64,000 nucleotides of DNA from Stappia sp. BW2 (lineage in GTDB: Bacteria > Pseudomonadota > Alphaproteobacteria > Rhizobiales > Stappiaceae): the NCBI RefSeq assembly GCF_008107695.1, contig NZ_VIRG01000036.1, forward strand, positions 372,001-436,000, read 5' to 3'. Shown here one piece after another: positions 53,781 through 62,940 of this stretch. Each line of letters starts with the position of its first letter. Positions within the stretch are counted from its first letter, which is position 1. The position numbers and the translations under genes were made by a program. Below the pieces are notes generated by a model that had not been told where the DNA came from, did no database searches, and worked only from the letters and a program-made list of their open reading frames with translations.

Positions 53781-53819
53781 AAGCCACCCCGGTCACCCCC
53801 GGGGTGGCTTTTTGTTTTT
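53781..53819 (+). terminator. Rho-independent terminator of ugp operon
   Basis: AAGCCACCCCGG pairs with CCGGGGTGGCTT around a 6-base loop, followed by TTTTGTTTTTG. This is a strong intrinsic terminator placed about 50 bp after ugpC. Confidence 0.92.
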
Positions 53820-53929
53820 GACTTCCGGACACCCTCCTGACGGTGCTTGTCAGGAGAACGGCAGGAGCTGTCTGGAACTCCTGACGCCGCTCTGGCAAAC
53901 ACCCTGAAGACCGTGTCAGGGAGAGACTT

Positions 53930-55060
53930 TTGGAACCCTTCAAGAACAACATTTCGCCGGATCTGGTGCGCTGCATCGGCAGCCATGTGGCGCAGCATCA
54001 CGCCGGTTTCGACCGGTTGGGCTTTGAAACAGACATCCTGGCGGAGCTGGAGGATCTTGAGCTCAAGCAGAGGGCAGGCCTGATCGCAAGGCATCTGGAC
54101 CGGCATCTGCCAAAGGATCTGTCGTCCCGCTTTGCCATCCTCCAGGCCATGCTGCACCCGATGACGGAGGTTGCCTTCGACCGGGGCAGTGACGAACGCG
54201 GTATCCGCGGTTGGGGCATGATGCCGCTTGGCATGGTTGTCGCGGCCAGCGGCCTGGATGATTTCGATGCTTCGTTCGCGCTCTTGAAGGAAATGACCAA
54301 ACGGGCGACGGCCGAATTCGACGTCAGGCCGTTTCTGGCACAGGATCAGGAACGGGCGCTCGCCATCATGGCCCCTTGGGTGAAGGACGAAAGCGTACAC
54401 GTGCGCCGTCTGGTCTCTGAAGGGACCCGCCCGCGCCTGCCTTGGGGCATGCGGCTTCAGTCCCTGGTGGTCGATCCCACACCTACCTTGCCGCTTCTGG
54501 AAGCCTTGAAAGACGACCCGGAAGACTATGTCCGACGGTCCGTTGCCAATCATCTCAACGACATCGCCAAGGACCATCCTGATCTGGTGGCCGATATCGC
54601 CAAAAGCTGGTTGAAGGATGCGGACAGAAACCGTGAAAAGCTCGTGCGACACGCCTGCCGGTCGCTGATCAAGCAGGGCCACACGGCAACACTGGAGGCC
54701 TTCGGGCTCAATCCTCCGGAGATCCAGGTCGAAGGCCCGCAGATCCTGACGTCAGACGTCACCTACGGAGAGTCAGTCGGCTTCGACGTCGAATTGGTCT
54801 CGACCAGCAGCCACCCGCAGGATCTTGTGCTCGACTATCTGATCCATTTCAGGAAGGCCAACGGAACGCTGGCACCCAAGGTTTTCAAATGGACCAAGCT
54901 GACACTGGCCCCGGGCGAACGGCTGACACTTTCCCGCAGCCACGCCATCCGGCCGATCACCACACGGGTCTATTACGGTGGCACGCAGGCGGTCAGCCTC
55001 AGGATCAACGGTCAGGATTTCGGATTTTCCGAGTTCGAGCTGGTGATGGAAAGCCAATAG
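53930..55060 (+). CDS. AlkD/AlkC-type DNA alkylation repair protein (HEAT-like)
   Basis: This 376-residue protein consists of HEAT-like alpha repeats (ERALAIMAPWVKDESVHVRRLVSEGTRPRL-type turns, split: WVKDESVHVRRLVSEGTRPR), characteristic of DNA alkylation repair enzymes that remove 3- or 7-alkylpurines. A beta-rich C-terminal extension (residues about 280-376) is unusual in AlkD and resembles the longer AlkC-like members. The TTG start is supported by GGGAG eight bases upstream and by the lack of any early ATG. Confidence 0.85.
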   Translation: MEPFKNNISPDLVRCIGSHVAQHHAGFDRLGFETDILAELEDLELKQRAGLIARHLDRHLPKDLSSRFAILQAMLHPMTEVAFDRGSDERGIRGWGMMPLGMVVAASGLDDFDASFALLKEMTKRATAEFDVRPFLAQDQERALAIMAPWVKDESVHVRRLVSEGTRPRLPWGMRLQSLVVDPTPTLPLLEALKDDPEDYVRRSVANHLNDIAKDHPDLVADIAKSWLKDADRNREKLVRHACRSLIKQGHTATLEAFGLNPPEIQVEGPQILTSDVTYGESVGFDVELVSTSSHPQDLVLDYLIHFRKANGTLAPKVFKWTKLTLAPGERLTLSRSHAIRPITTRVYYGGTQAVSLRINGQDFGFSEFELVMESQ

Positions 55061-55074
55061 CAATGTCCGAATTG

Positions 55075-55707
55075 CTATTTTGGGGTGCAATCTATCATTT
55101 TTGAGTCAAAAAATTCTCGTGCTGCCGCCGTCGCGATGCGCCAGTCCTTCAGAGATTCTTTTGAAAATTCAGAATAGGCGAACCAGCCATTCGGCATTTG
55201 GTCTTGAGCACGGCATGTGAGTGATCTCGGCTCATTTGAGCAATAGATTTCAACAGCGCCATCCGGTTCGTGGGTATCAATGGACTCAAACTTTTTAGAA
55301 TAAGAATGCAAGCTGCATCTGCTACCTTTTTCAAAGATGAGCTCCACAAGACCATGTTCGGCGAGTTTCGTCATACAGCCTTCTAGAGTGCGGCTGTCGC
55401 GCTTTAAACGGTCTTCGCGATGTCGAATGTCGCCTTTTTTGTATTGGACTATGATGCCTTCGTCAGAAGGGCCGTTGTTACGCCAATAGGGAAGAGGTGC
55501 TGGAACAAATAATTTGGGTGCGATATTGTGGCTGGCGAAGGCGTGGATTGAAGGTAAGTCGACTTCGCTTCTTTTGTATTTGAGGCATGACTGATCAAAT
55601 TTATAAACCGCAAAACCTTGAAGGGTATCATAAATATGATACCCGGTATATGTAACGACAATAAGAAGAAGTAATTTTCTTAAAGACAAATTTTCCACCT
55701 GTTGCAA
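55075..55707 (-). CDS. Hypothetical membrane-anchored protein, AT-rich
   Basis: About 210 residues with a single N-terminal hydrophobic anchor (LRKLLLLIVVTYTGYHIYDTL, about 9-28) and a soluble, Cys-containing remainder. I recognise no family. AT content is visibly higher than in both neighbours, suggesting acquisition. TTG is the first start in frame (55707); GTG 55698 and another TTG are alternatives, with AGGTGG as a possible ribosome-binding site. It is convergent with the DNA-repair gene. Confidence 0.55.
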   Translation of the reverse strand: MQQVENLSLRKLLLLIVVTYTGYHIYDTLQGFAVYKFDQSCLKYKRSEVDLPSIHAFASHNIAPKLFVPAPLPYWRNNGPSDEGIIVQYKKGDIRHREDRLKRDSRTLEGCMTKLAEHGLVELIFEKGSRCSLHSYSKKFESIDTHEPDGAVEIYCSNEPRSLTCRAQDQMPNGWFAYSEFSKESLKDWRIATAAAREFFDSKMIDCTPK

Positions 55708-55766
55708 TAAACTTTTAGATCAAATTTCTCTACAGAGAATTGATAGGTGATTGAGGAGATATTACT

Positions 55767-56942
55767 TCAATCAATCCGTTTTAATCTTAACATTCCCATA
55801 ATCCCGAATGCCGGGCCAATGGCCATCACAGCAAACACGCCGGGCCAGCCGATCAGATCCGCCCCGAGCGGCGTCAATTGCACCGTGAAAAAGGTCAGCG
55901 CGAAGCCGAGGGCAGTCTGGAAGCTCATCAGGCTGCCGGCCTGGTCAGGGGGCGCATAGTCGGCGACAAGGGCCGAGAACTGGGCTGAATCCGGCAGGAT
56001 GGCGGCGCCCCAGACGAGGACGCAGAGGATCGTCAGCCAGACAGGACCGCCGAAGGTGAGGGCCGAGGCAAGTGCGGCGGTGCCGCTGATGACCATGGCG
56101 GCAATCGCGATATTCGCCTTGCCGACACGATCCGCCATGATCCCTGCGAGAACGCAGGCAGCACCACCGGCCGCTATGGTCAGGAACGCAATCAGGCGAG
56201 ACAAGGGGAGGGCGGTCTCCGCCGGCATTTGCGCGGAAAAGGAAACGGTAAGGGCGACGCCGATCCACGCCCACATGGCATAAAGCTCCCACATGTGGCC
56301 GAGATAGCCTGCATAGGCGTAACGGATCTTCGGATTGGTCCAGGCAGTGAAGATGGCCTTTATCTTCATGCGGGGCGCCTTGGCATGGAACGGCCCGAGA
56401 CCGGCAAAAAGGCACAGCACGCCGCCAATGGCAGAGGCGAACGAAGCAACGCTCAGGCTCCAGCGCCAGTCGGTGCCACCGAGCAGGGCGAGGAGATGGG
56501 GTGCGGCAGAACCGAAGGTAAGTGCGCCGACAAGCGTGCCGACCAGAAAGCCTCGATCCTTCTGGCCCCAGCCGACAGCGATTTTCATGCCGACTGGATA
56601 AACCCCGGCGAGCAGCACGCCGGTCGCGAACCGCGCGAGGATCGACACCGCCCCGCCCGGTTCCACCACCAGCAGGCTGGCATTGAACAGCGCGGCGGTG
56701 ATCGCGCTGAAAGCGAAGAACCGGCGAGGGTCGATCCGGTCAGCCAGGCCCAGAAAGGCCGAGGCGACGGCGCCGAACACGAAGCCGATCTGGACGGCAC
56801 TGGAAAGCGCAGCCTGGGCGAAATCGGATATGGCAAATTCCCGGGTCAGATCGGGCAGGATCGCGGCGGACATGAACCACAGGCTCATGGCGGCGATCTC
56901 AGCCAGCATCAGCAGGCCGAGCGAACGCCATTTGCCTGCCAT
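55767..56942 (-). CDS. MFS transporter
   Basis: This 391-residue twelve-helix transporter starts MAGKWRSLGLLMLAEIAAMS. The ATG is two bases past the stop of the MmcQ/YjbR gene, and GGGTGAG lies immediately upstream, so the two are probably coupled. It resembles YbfB/NarK-like MFS members; the substrate is unknown. Confidence 0.85.
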   Translation of the reverse strand: MAGKWRSLGLLMLAEIAAMSLWFMSAAILPDLTREFAISDFAQAALSSAVQIGFVFGAVASAFLGLADRIDPRRFFAFSAITAALFNASLLVVEPGGAVSILARFATGVLLAGVYPVGMKIAVGWGQKDRGFLVGTLVGALTFGSAAPHLLALLGGTDWRWSLSVASFASAIGGVLCLFAGLGPFHAKAPRMKIKAIFTAWTNPKIRYAYAGYLGHMWELYAMWAWIGVALTVSFSAQMPAETALPLSRLIAFLTIAAGGAACVLAGIMADRVGKANIAIAAMVISGTAALASALTFGGPVWLTILCVLVWGAAILPDSAQFSALVADYAPPDQAGSLMSFQTALGFALTFFTVQLTPLGADLIGWPGVFAVMAIGPAFGIMGMLRLKRID

Positions 56943-56943
56943 C

Positions 56944-57303
56944 TCACCCGGCAAGACCCAGCTCCTTCTGCTGTTTCCGGGTCAGCTTGGCCGAGATGAT
57001 CTTGTGGGCAGCTTCGATATAGGCTTTCAGATCCGCGTCGGTCAGCGCGCCTTCCTCTTCCATCTGCACCCATTTTGCGCGGGCGAGATAGGGCGCGGGG
57101 ATCATCCCTTCCTGTTGGGTGAGCAGAGAGTAGGAGATATCGGAACACTTGAAGCTGAAACGTGGAAAATCGCCCTGGCCCCAACCCGAGCAAATGGCAA
57201 AGATCTTGCCGCCGACCTTCCAGACCGATGCGTTGCCCCATTGCACCACATGCGTGGTTGCCGGAAGCTGTTTGCAGAAGGCGTCAAACTCGTTGCGGGT
57301 CAT
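56944..57303 (-). CDS. MmcQ/YjbR-family DNA-binding-like protein
   Basis: This 119-residue protein has the YjbR signature: MTRNEFDAFCKQLPATTHVVQ, then VGGKIFAICSGWGQGDFPR and APYLARAKWVQM. The family fold binds DNA in some members, but a cellular role is not established. The frame is open far upstream; the ATG chosen matches family starts. It lies directly upstream of the MFS gene. Confidence 0.88.
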   Translation of the reverse strand: MTRNEFDAFCKQLPATTHVVQWGNASVWKVGGKIFAICSGWGQGDFPRFSFKCSDISYSLLTQQEGMIPAPYLARAKWVQMEEEGALTDADLKAYIEAAHKIISAKLTRKQQKELGLAG

Positions 57304-57534
57304 CTGTAGGCTCGTCAAGTCGCGGGATCGGAGGCGGGTCCGTCGGCAGGAGCGGCAGAGTGGCTGTTCCGGCCGGTTCGCGCAAGCGGCACAGCGATGA
57401 AAAAAACGTGTCTCACAGCCTCCTCCGGCGCCGCTGAAACACGAGCCGCGCCAGAGCATCGCGTTCGAGCCCGCCAAGCCGGTGTTCGAGACCTCCTATG
57501 GCAGTCATCTGAACCCAGGCGAAACTGACCCTTG

Positions 57535-57882
57535 TCAGGCGGTCGTCGTTTCAGGAAACAGGGTACTAACGCCTGGGGCGGAAGAGCCGCTGTCTGCCGC
57601 GTGCCCGCCAGATGTCTTATCGCAAGAGGCCTTGGAGAAACGCCGAGGCTTTTTCCCTCTGGGCGGACGGCCAAGGCACATTTTCAAAAGTTTCAGCAGA
57701 AAAAGCCGCCGGCGTTTACGCGCCAGCCTCCTGCTGAGTTCTAGCAGCCGGATATGCTCCGGGATCTGCTGCGGCCAGAATTCCGCATGATCCGGATAGA
57801 GCGATCTGAGGGGATCGTTCCATCCTGGCACGCGGTTGTCGCCGAACTTCTTTTGCAAAGGCAGGGAATAGGGAATGAGCAT
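57535..57882 (-). CDS. Small hypothetical protein
   Basis: A 115-residue protein starting MLIPYSLPLQKKFGDNRVPG, with a basic middle (RRLARKRRRLFLLKLLKM) and a disordered end. The first half looks like coding sequence (WNDPLRSLYPDH) and GGGAG lies six bases before the ATG. It is divergent from the LysR gene with a shared inverted repeat in the gap. I recognise no family, and it may be a spurious frame. Confidence 0.4.
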   Translation of the reverse strand: MLIPYSLPLQKKFGDNRVPGWNDPLRSLYPDHAEFWPQQIPEHIRLLELSRRLARKRRRLFLLKLLKMCLGRPPRGKKPRRFSKASCDKTSGGHAADSGSSAPGVSTLFPETTTA

Positions 57883-57890
57883 TTGCTGCT

Positions 57891-57918
57891 CCCTTCAAAT
57901 TTGAGTTTGTTGAAAGGG
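57891..57918. promoter_or_regulatory. Inverted repeat near the LysR start (CCCTTCAA / TTGAAAGGG)
   Basis: Near-perfect arms flank 11 bases, in the gap between the small hypothetical gene and the LysR gene. It fits a LysR-type site and also overlaps the former's ribosome-binding site. Confidence 0.4.
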
Positions 57919-57985
57919 AATTTGCAGATAGTCTCATGGGGCGTGCCTATTCCCATGTTTTCTAATTGAAAACGAGATTTCAAAA

Positions 57986-58846
57986 ATGAAACGAAACGTC
58001 GATTGGGAAGATCTTCGGTTGTTTCTGGCAGTCGCCAAAGCGGGTGGCCTTGCCGGTGCGGCAGACAAGACCGGCGTCAGTTCCGCAACGCTCGGCCGCC
58101 GGGTTGCCGCGCTGGAAAAAAGCCTTGATGTCCGCCTGGTGGAACGTGAAGCGCGAGGCTATCAGCTCACCACTGCCGCGCATGATCTCCTGCGATACCT
58201 GGAAGACATGGATCAGACCGCCCGCAGCATCGATGCCTGGAAAGAAGGAGAAGGCCTGCGCCGGAGGATCCGGATTTCTGCCGGAGACTGGACCGCGCGG
58301 CTTCTGATCGACAACCTTTCGTCCTTCTGGACCCCTGACGCCGGTTGGCTGCCGGAAATTCTCGCAGATCTCAGGAATCGGGATATTGCCCGCCGGCAGA
58401 TCGACATCGGCATCCGCAACAGCCGGCCGAAACAGGCCTGGCTGGCGGGGCAGAAGGTCGGAAAGGTGCACTATGCCGCGTATCAGGCCGAAAGCGTTCC
58501 AAAGGGTGCGGAGCCTGGCTGGGTCGGTCTTGTGGAAGACGATGCCCATTCGCCGACCGGCCTGTGGCTGAAAGAAAACCATGGCGCGGATGCGGTGATC
58601 ACCGTCAACAAGGCTTCGCTTGCCCTGTCACTCGTTCGCAAGGGCAATGCGCGGATGCTTTTGCCGACCTTCGTTGGCGATGCCTTTCCCGATCTCGTGC
58701 GCATTGGCGGCCCGTTCGACAGCATGGAAACCGAGCGGTGGCTTGTCATGCATCAGGACGAACGTCATGAACCAACAGTTCGCCAGGCGGTTTCTGCTCT
58801 GACGAAGTTCTTGAAACAGAACCCGATTTTGGCTTCTTTCCGCTGA
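57986..58846 (+). CDS. LysR-family transcriptional regulator
   Basis: This 286-residue protein has the LysR helix-turn-helix (LRLFLAVAKAGGLAGAADKTGVSSATLGRRVAALE, split: LAGAADKTGVSSATLGRRVA at about 24-43) and a shortened effector domain. The start ATG is preceded by a weak purine run. Its target is unclear; the neighbouring divergent gene is small and hypothetical, and hsp20 follows downstream. Confidence 0.85.
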   Translation: MKRNVDWEDLRLFLAVAKAGGLAGAADKTGVSSATLGRRVAALEKSLDVRLVEREARGYQLTTAAHDLLRYLEDMDQTARSIDAWKEGEGLRRRIRISAGDWTARLLIDNLSSFWTPDAGWLPEILADLRNRDIARRQIDIGIRNSRPKQAWLAGQKVGKVHYAAYQAESVPKGAEPGWVGLVEDDAHSPTGLWLKENHGADAVITVNKASLALSLVRKGNARMLLPTFVGDAFPDLVRIGGPFDSMETERWLVMHQDERHEPTVRQAVSALTKFLKQNPILASFR

Positions 58847-58893
58847 ATAATTCACAGAGAAGCAAAAGCGAAAATCAGGCGAATTTCTGGCTC

Positions 58894-58922
58894 CTTGAAT
58901 CAATTTTAACGAAGCTCCATAT
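58894..58922 (+). promoter_or_regulatory. Candidate heat-shock (sigma-32-type) promoter
   Basis: CTTGAA (58894-58899) and CCATAT (58917-58922) are 17 bases apart, about 85 bp upstream of the hsp20 start. The hexamers resemble the alphaproteobacterial RpoH pattern. Confidence 0.45.
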
Positions 58923-59007
58923 TTAATCATGAATGGAACCGGTTGGTTCCGGTCCGGATGCCTTGAAAGGGTCCGGGCGCAAGGTCGCTTCAACAAGGAC
59001 TTTGAGG

Positions 59008-59436
59008 ATGTCACGCATGTCAGCGTTTTCTAGCCCGTTCATGCTCGGGTTCGACGATATCGAGCGCGTGCTCGATCGCGTCTCCAAGGCCGCCAACGAC
59101 GGTTATCCGCCCTATAACATCGAGAGACTTCCGAAAACGGAAGATCAGGGCGATGTCATTCGGATCACCTTGGCGGTGGCAGGGTTCACAAGAGAGCAGC
59201 TTGAAGTCTCGGTAGAAGAGAGTCAGCTGGTCATCCGGGGGCGTCAGGTGGATGACAAGACCCGGCAGTATCTGCATCGAGGCATTGCCGCCCGTCAGTT
59301 CCAGCGGGCCTTTGTCATGGCCGAGGGGATCGAGATCCTCGGAGCCGACCTGAAAGATGGGCTTCTGTCCATCGACTTGGCACGTCCTGAACCGGAGCGT
59401 GTCATCAGAAAAATAGAAATCTCCAGCGGCGAATGA
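59008..59436 (+). CDS. Hsp20-family small heat-shock protein
   Basis: This 142-residue alpha-crystallin-domain chaperone has YNIERLPKTEDQGDVIRITL at the domain start and LLSIDLARPEPER near the end, typical of the IbpA-like group in alphaproteobacteria. It holds unfolded proteins during stress. The start ATG 59008 (MSRMSAF) has AAGGA eight bases upstream; ATG 59017 is an alternative. It is followed 32 bases later by a DUF1150 gene, the usual partner. Confidence 0.9.
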   Translation: MSRMSAFSSPFMLGFDDIERVLDRVSKAANDGYPPYNIERLPKTEDQGDVIRITLAVAGFTREQLEVSVEESQLVIRGRQVDDKTRQYLHRGIAARQFQRAFVMAEGIEILGADLKDGLLSIDLARPEPERVIRKIEISSGE

Positions 59437-59468
59437 ACGTGCGCCGGCCAACATATGGAGAATGACTG

Positions 59469-59753
59469 ATGCAAAACCCCGATAGCCCCTCCTGGGCAGA
59501 CCGCGCGCTTTTTTCCGAGTTCATGTCGGTTGATGAGTTGACCGAACTGGGCACCGGAGATGTAGCCTACATCAAGCAGATCAAGGCCCGGGATCTGAAG
59601 GAAATGTTTCCCGATGTCCCGCCGCTGCACGACAACATGACGCTTTACGCGCTTCTCAATGCGGACGGTACGCCGATCCTGCTGGCAGACAGCCGGGAAG
59701 CAGCCGTTGCCAATGCTTTTGAAGCGGATCTGGAGATGGCGTCCCTGCACTGA
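59469..59753 (+). CDS. DUF1150-family protein
   Basis: This 94-residue protein matches DUF1150: LTELGTGDVAYIKQIKARDL and LYALLNADGTPILLADSREA. The family sits immediately downstream of hsp20 in many alphaproteobacteria and may help its regulation or function; the mechanism is unknown. A terminator hairpin follows the stop. Confidence 0.9.
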   Translation: MQNPDSPSWADRALFSEFMSVDELTELGTGDVAYIKQIKARDLKEMFPDVPPLHDNMTLYALLNADGTPILLADSREAAVANAFEADLEMASLH

Positions 59754-59784
59754 CGCCTCCCGCATAACCTGTAAAACCGTTACG

Positions 59785-59815
59785 ACACCGGCCGCCTGGC
59801 CGGTGTTTGTGTTTT
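59785..59815 (+). terminator. Rho-independent terminator after DUF1150 gene
   Basis: ACACCGGCC pairs exactly with GGCCGGTGT around GCCT, then TTGTGTTTT. It lies 31 bases after the DUF1150 stop and ends the hsp20 operon. Confidence 0.88.
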
Positions 59816-59920
59816 CAGGGCAAGGAACCGCAGAGGGACTTCTTCGGTGTTTGAACGATGATCCCAACCAAGCGGACGGTTCAGCCAATACCTGCTTCGA
59901 AAGAGGCGGCGGCTCCCGAA

Positions 59921-59959
59921 AAACAAAACGCCCGCAGAAGACTTGCTTCTGCGGGCGTT
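59921..59959 (-). terminator. Rho-independent terminator of opgC
   Basis: AACGCCCGCAGAAG pairs with CTTCTGCGGGCGTT around a 5-base loop. Read on the minus strand, the stem is followed by TTGTTTTT, so it terminates the opgC transcript. Confidence 0.88.
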
Positions 59960-59987
59960 CAGATAGGGGGCAAGCCTTTTCCTGTCC

Positions 59988-61268
59988 TCAGGTGAGGGCG
60001 TGTTCCCGGGTGTCGGCTTTTGACCTGGATGCCGGTTGGCCGCCATCGGCAGGTGGGCTTTTCGGTCGCTCGGAGGGGCCGGAGCTGGATGTTGCGGGCG
60101 GTTTGCGCCAGGGCTGGCTCTTGTACCAGCCGGCCACATAGGCAACGGCAATCAGCACCAGGAACCCGATGAGGTTGGACAGGACCTGCGGCAACAACTC
60201 ACCACGGCCCCACACCATGTCGCGCAGGATGCCGGCTGCCTGGGCAATGACCAGGCTGGCCATGAACACCGGAAGAGACTGCTGGCCCACTTTCTGCACG
60301 ACGCGCACGAACCGGCCCCAGGTCTCACCGTGACCCAGCAGGCGCCTGCCGTGTTCGCCGGCGGCGACCCAGGCCAGATAGGCCAGCGCCAGAAAATGCA
60401 GATAGCGGAAGAGGCCGAATTCCGTCTTGATCCAGAGCGGCTTGATCACTTCGCGGATTTCACGAGCCCAGACCAGGTTCAGGTGCGCTTCCTGGTAGGC
60501 GCGGAAGTAGGCGAAGGGAACCGTGACGATCAGGACAACCGCGCACAGCACCATCAAGGGCTTGCTGACCGGTGGCGCCGGAATCCAGCCGCGCATGAAG
60601 GCGAAGCCGGTGAAGAACAGCATCTGCCAGGCGAAGGGGTTGAAGAACCACTCACGGTCGGACCAGGGTTCGGCCGGCAGGCTCAGAAGATCGAACTGGG
60701 CGGCAAGCCACAGGCCGATCGACAAGGCGAAAGCTCCCGGCACCGAATAGCGGGCGACCAGCATGATCATCGGGATCAGTGACAGGATCACCACATACAT
60801 GGGCAGAATGTCGAAGTAATTCGGCACCCAGGTCATTGTCAGCAATCCGGGCAGGGCAGCCTCTGTGTTGTCAAAGAGATGCAGCAAATTGAGGGAGGCA
60901 AGATAGTTTTCCTTCAGATTGCAGCATTCAGCCAGATAGCCGCTGTACTGCAGCATGGCGATGCCGACAGCGACGACCAGGAACTGGCCGATGTGCGCCC
61001 AGTAAACCTGCCACATGCGATGCAGGATCCGGGCTGCCCCCATCCCCCAGCCGTGAACATCAAAGATCTTGCCGAAGGCGAGCGCGGAGGCCATGCCGGA
61101 ACAGAAGACGAAGATTTCCGTTGCATCGGAAAACCCGAAACGGGCGGGGATCCAGAGCGTCCACCAGTTCCAGGGCAGGTGGGCAACGTAGATGATGAAC
61201 ATTCCAAGGCCGCGGAAAAAATCGAGCCGCGGATCGCGTGGGCGTTTCGTTTGTGTGTGAGCGTTCAC
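59988..61268 (-). CDS. opgC: OpgC-domain protein (glucan succinyl/acyltransferase-like)
   Basis: This 426-residue protein has about ten helices and the OpgC/acyltransferase-3-type start RDPRLDFFRGLGMFIIYVAH, with paired FxxxxGG-like helices and a basic C-terminal tail. OpgC proteins transfer succinyl groups to osmoregulated periplasmic glucans. No glucan synthase genes (opgGH or ndvB type) are in the window. The C-terminal 60 residues are disordered. Confidence 0.85.
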   Translation of the reverse strand: MNAHTQTKRPRDPRLDFFRGLGMFIIYVAHLPWNWWTLWIPARFGFSDATEIFVFCSGMASALAFGKIFDVHGWGMGAARILHRMWQVYWAHIGQFLVVAVGIAMLQYSGYLAECCNLKENYLASLNLLHLFDNTEAALPGLLTMTWVPNYFDILPMYVVILSLIPMIMLVARYSVPGAFALSIGLWLAAQFDLLSLPAEPWSDREWFFNPFAWQMLFFTGFAFMRGWIPAPPVSKPLMVLCAVVLIVTVPFAYFRAYQEAHLNLVWAREIREVIKPLWIKTEFGLFRYLHFLALAYLAWVAAGEHGRRLLGHGETWGRFVRVVQKVGQQSLPVFMASLVIAQAAGILRDMVWGRGELLPQVLSNLIGFLVLIAVAYVAGWYKSQPWRKPPATSSSGPSERPKSPPADGGQPASRSKADTREHALT

Positions 61269-61311
61269 GTTGGGTCCAGAGATAATTGATCAATCGAGTG
61301 CCGGCTGAGGA

Positions 61312-62697
61312 TCAGACCGAGCCGGTAGCCCTGAGTTTTTGGTCTTCCATAACTCGGTGGGCGCGTTGCATTTTATCGCAGAGTTCAAGACGTTGTTCGG
61401 CAAATCGATCCAGCGCACCGCGTTTGTGAGTCCGGCTGTTGAGCAGTCGTTCCGCATCCTCTGGCATGCCTGCCCGCAGGGCTGCATCGATCGTGATTCG
61501 CTCGAAAACATCGCGCTGAGCGTGCGAGCCGCCGACCATGTATAGATTGTCTCTTGCAGAGTCCAGCAGGGCAAAGGCCGAGGCAAAATTGCCCTTCCGG
61601 TATTGTTCCAGACCGAGGCCTGTCGGCAGTCCGGCTTCCGCGGTGACGCGGCCAATATCGGTTTCGCCTTGCGCGCGTTCCCTCAGCCCGTTCAACAGCC
61701 GGTCGGCGCCCATCCGGCGGCCGCCGTTCAACAGGGCCAGCAGGTAATGCAGGTCGGCAAACACGTTGCTGCCGTCCTCGGCGCGTTTATCGGACAAAAG
61801 CGCCAGTTCATCCCACCGCGCGCCGGTATCGACGCCTTCAATTTCCAGACGGACAAGAAGAGACGCCGCGTTGGAAATGTCGCGGTAGTCGTCGGTCTTG
61901 TCCTTTCGGACGTCGTTGTCGTAAAGCGCCAGCGCCTTGTCGGCCTGGCCCCGGTCCAGATACATCAACGCCAGGTGCCACCACACGTGATAGCCGAAGT
62001 TGTTGCAATGAGCCCAGCCTTCGGGATTGGACTCCAGCCAGCGTGCGCCTTCTTCCGACCGACCGGTCATGTCATGCACATGGGCGACGGCGTGCAGGCC
62101 CCAGGCATCGTCGCGGGCAAACTCCAGCCCCCTGCGGCCGGTAGCTTCCGCCAGACGATAGTCGCCCGTTTCTTCCAGAGAAAACGCGCGGCAGCCGAGC
62201 ATGTAGCCATAGGCCGGGTGCGTTTCCTCATAGGCCGTATGCACCCGTTCGATCGACGTCCGCATGCCGGTGGAGTCACCCAGAACGAAGCGAATGGCGT
62301 GAACAAGCTTCAAGATCAACGTGTCTTCGGGAACTGACACCAGCATGGCATCGAGAAGATCGGCGGAGCGTGTCGGAAAGCCCTGTAACCAGGTCCCAAG
62401 CGCATCGATGACGGCCTGTTCGCGGGCTGTCACCGGCGTGTTCCGGGCTGAGGTTCTGGCTATCGACAGGCATTCCTGCGCCGTTGCGGTCATCTCTCGG
62501 CGTCCCAGCAGCAGGCAGAAAATCCCGCGGGTCGCATGCGCCAGCGCAAACTCCGGTTCCAGGCCGAGACAGGTCTCCAGATATTGAGGAGTGGTCCTGC
62601 CATGCGACAGAAAGGCTTTCACGGTTTCGTTCCAGGCGGTCAGGGCTTCCTTGCTGGACAGGGTAAGCTCATATCCGAATTGATCAGTTAGACGCAT
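61312..62697 (-). CDS. TPR-repeat protein (StaR-like)
   Basis: This 461-residue soluble protein is made of helical TPR repeats across most of its length (for example LEPEFALAHATRGIFCLLL and DDAWGLHAVAHVHDMTGRSE). It belongs to the StaR-like TPR family, whose best-known members are putative regulators of secondary metabolism. Here no such cluster is adjacent. It follows opgC's start by about 45 bases on the same strand and could be its upstream operon partner. Confidence 0.8.
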   Translation of the reverse strand: MRLTDQFGYELTLSSKEALTAWNETVKAFLSHGRTTPQYLETCLGLEPEFALAHATRGIFCLLLGRREMTATAQECLSIARTSARNTPVTAREQAVIDALGTWLQGFPTRSADLLDAMLVSVPEDTLILKLVHAIRFVLGDSTGMRTSIERVHTAYEETHPAYGYMLGCRAFSLEETGDYRLAEATGRRGLEFARDDAWGLHAVAHVHDMTGRSEEGARWLESNPEGWAHCNNFGYHVWWHLALMYLDRGQADKALALYDNDVRKDKTDDYRDISNAASLLVRLEIEGVDTGARWDELALLSDKRAEDGSNVFADLHYLLALLNGGRRMGADRLLNGLRERAQGETDIGRVTAEAGLPTGLGLEQYRKGNFASAFALLDSARDNLYMVGGSHAQRDVFERITIDAALRAGMPEDAERLLNSRTHKRGALDRFAEQRLELCDKMQRAHRVMEDQKLRATGSV

Positions 62698-62940
62698 AAC
62701 AGGCCTTTTTGTTTCTCACCCAGGCCCTCTGAACCCGGGGCCCGCCAACCGCGGCTGCAGAGCTCGGGGCGGCTGAATATTCCTACCCAAAATCCGCAGG
62801 CAACACTTGAACTGCAAAACACAAAAAGGTGTTGGCAATGTGTAGGTGAAGAAAAGACACTTTCGTTGCGAAATTAAGGCCGGAAGTGCAAGTCTTCGTA
62901 TAAGGCTTTTAAAGCCGGATCTGCGCGGGAGCAGCTACAC

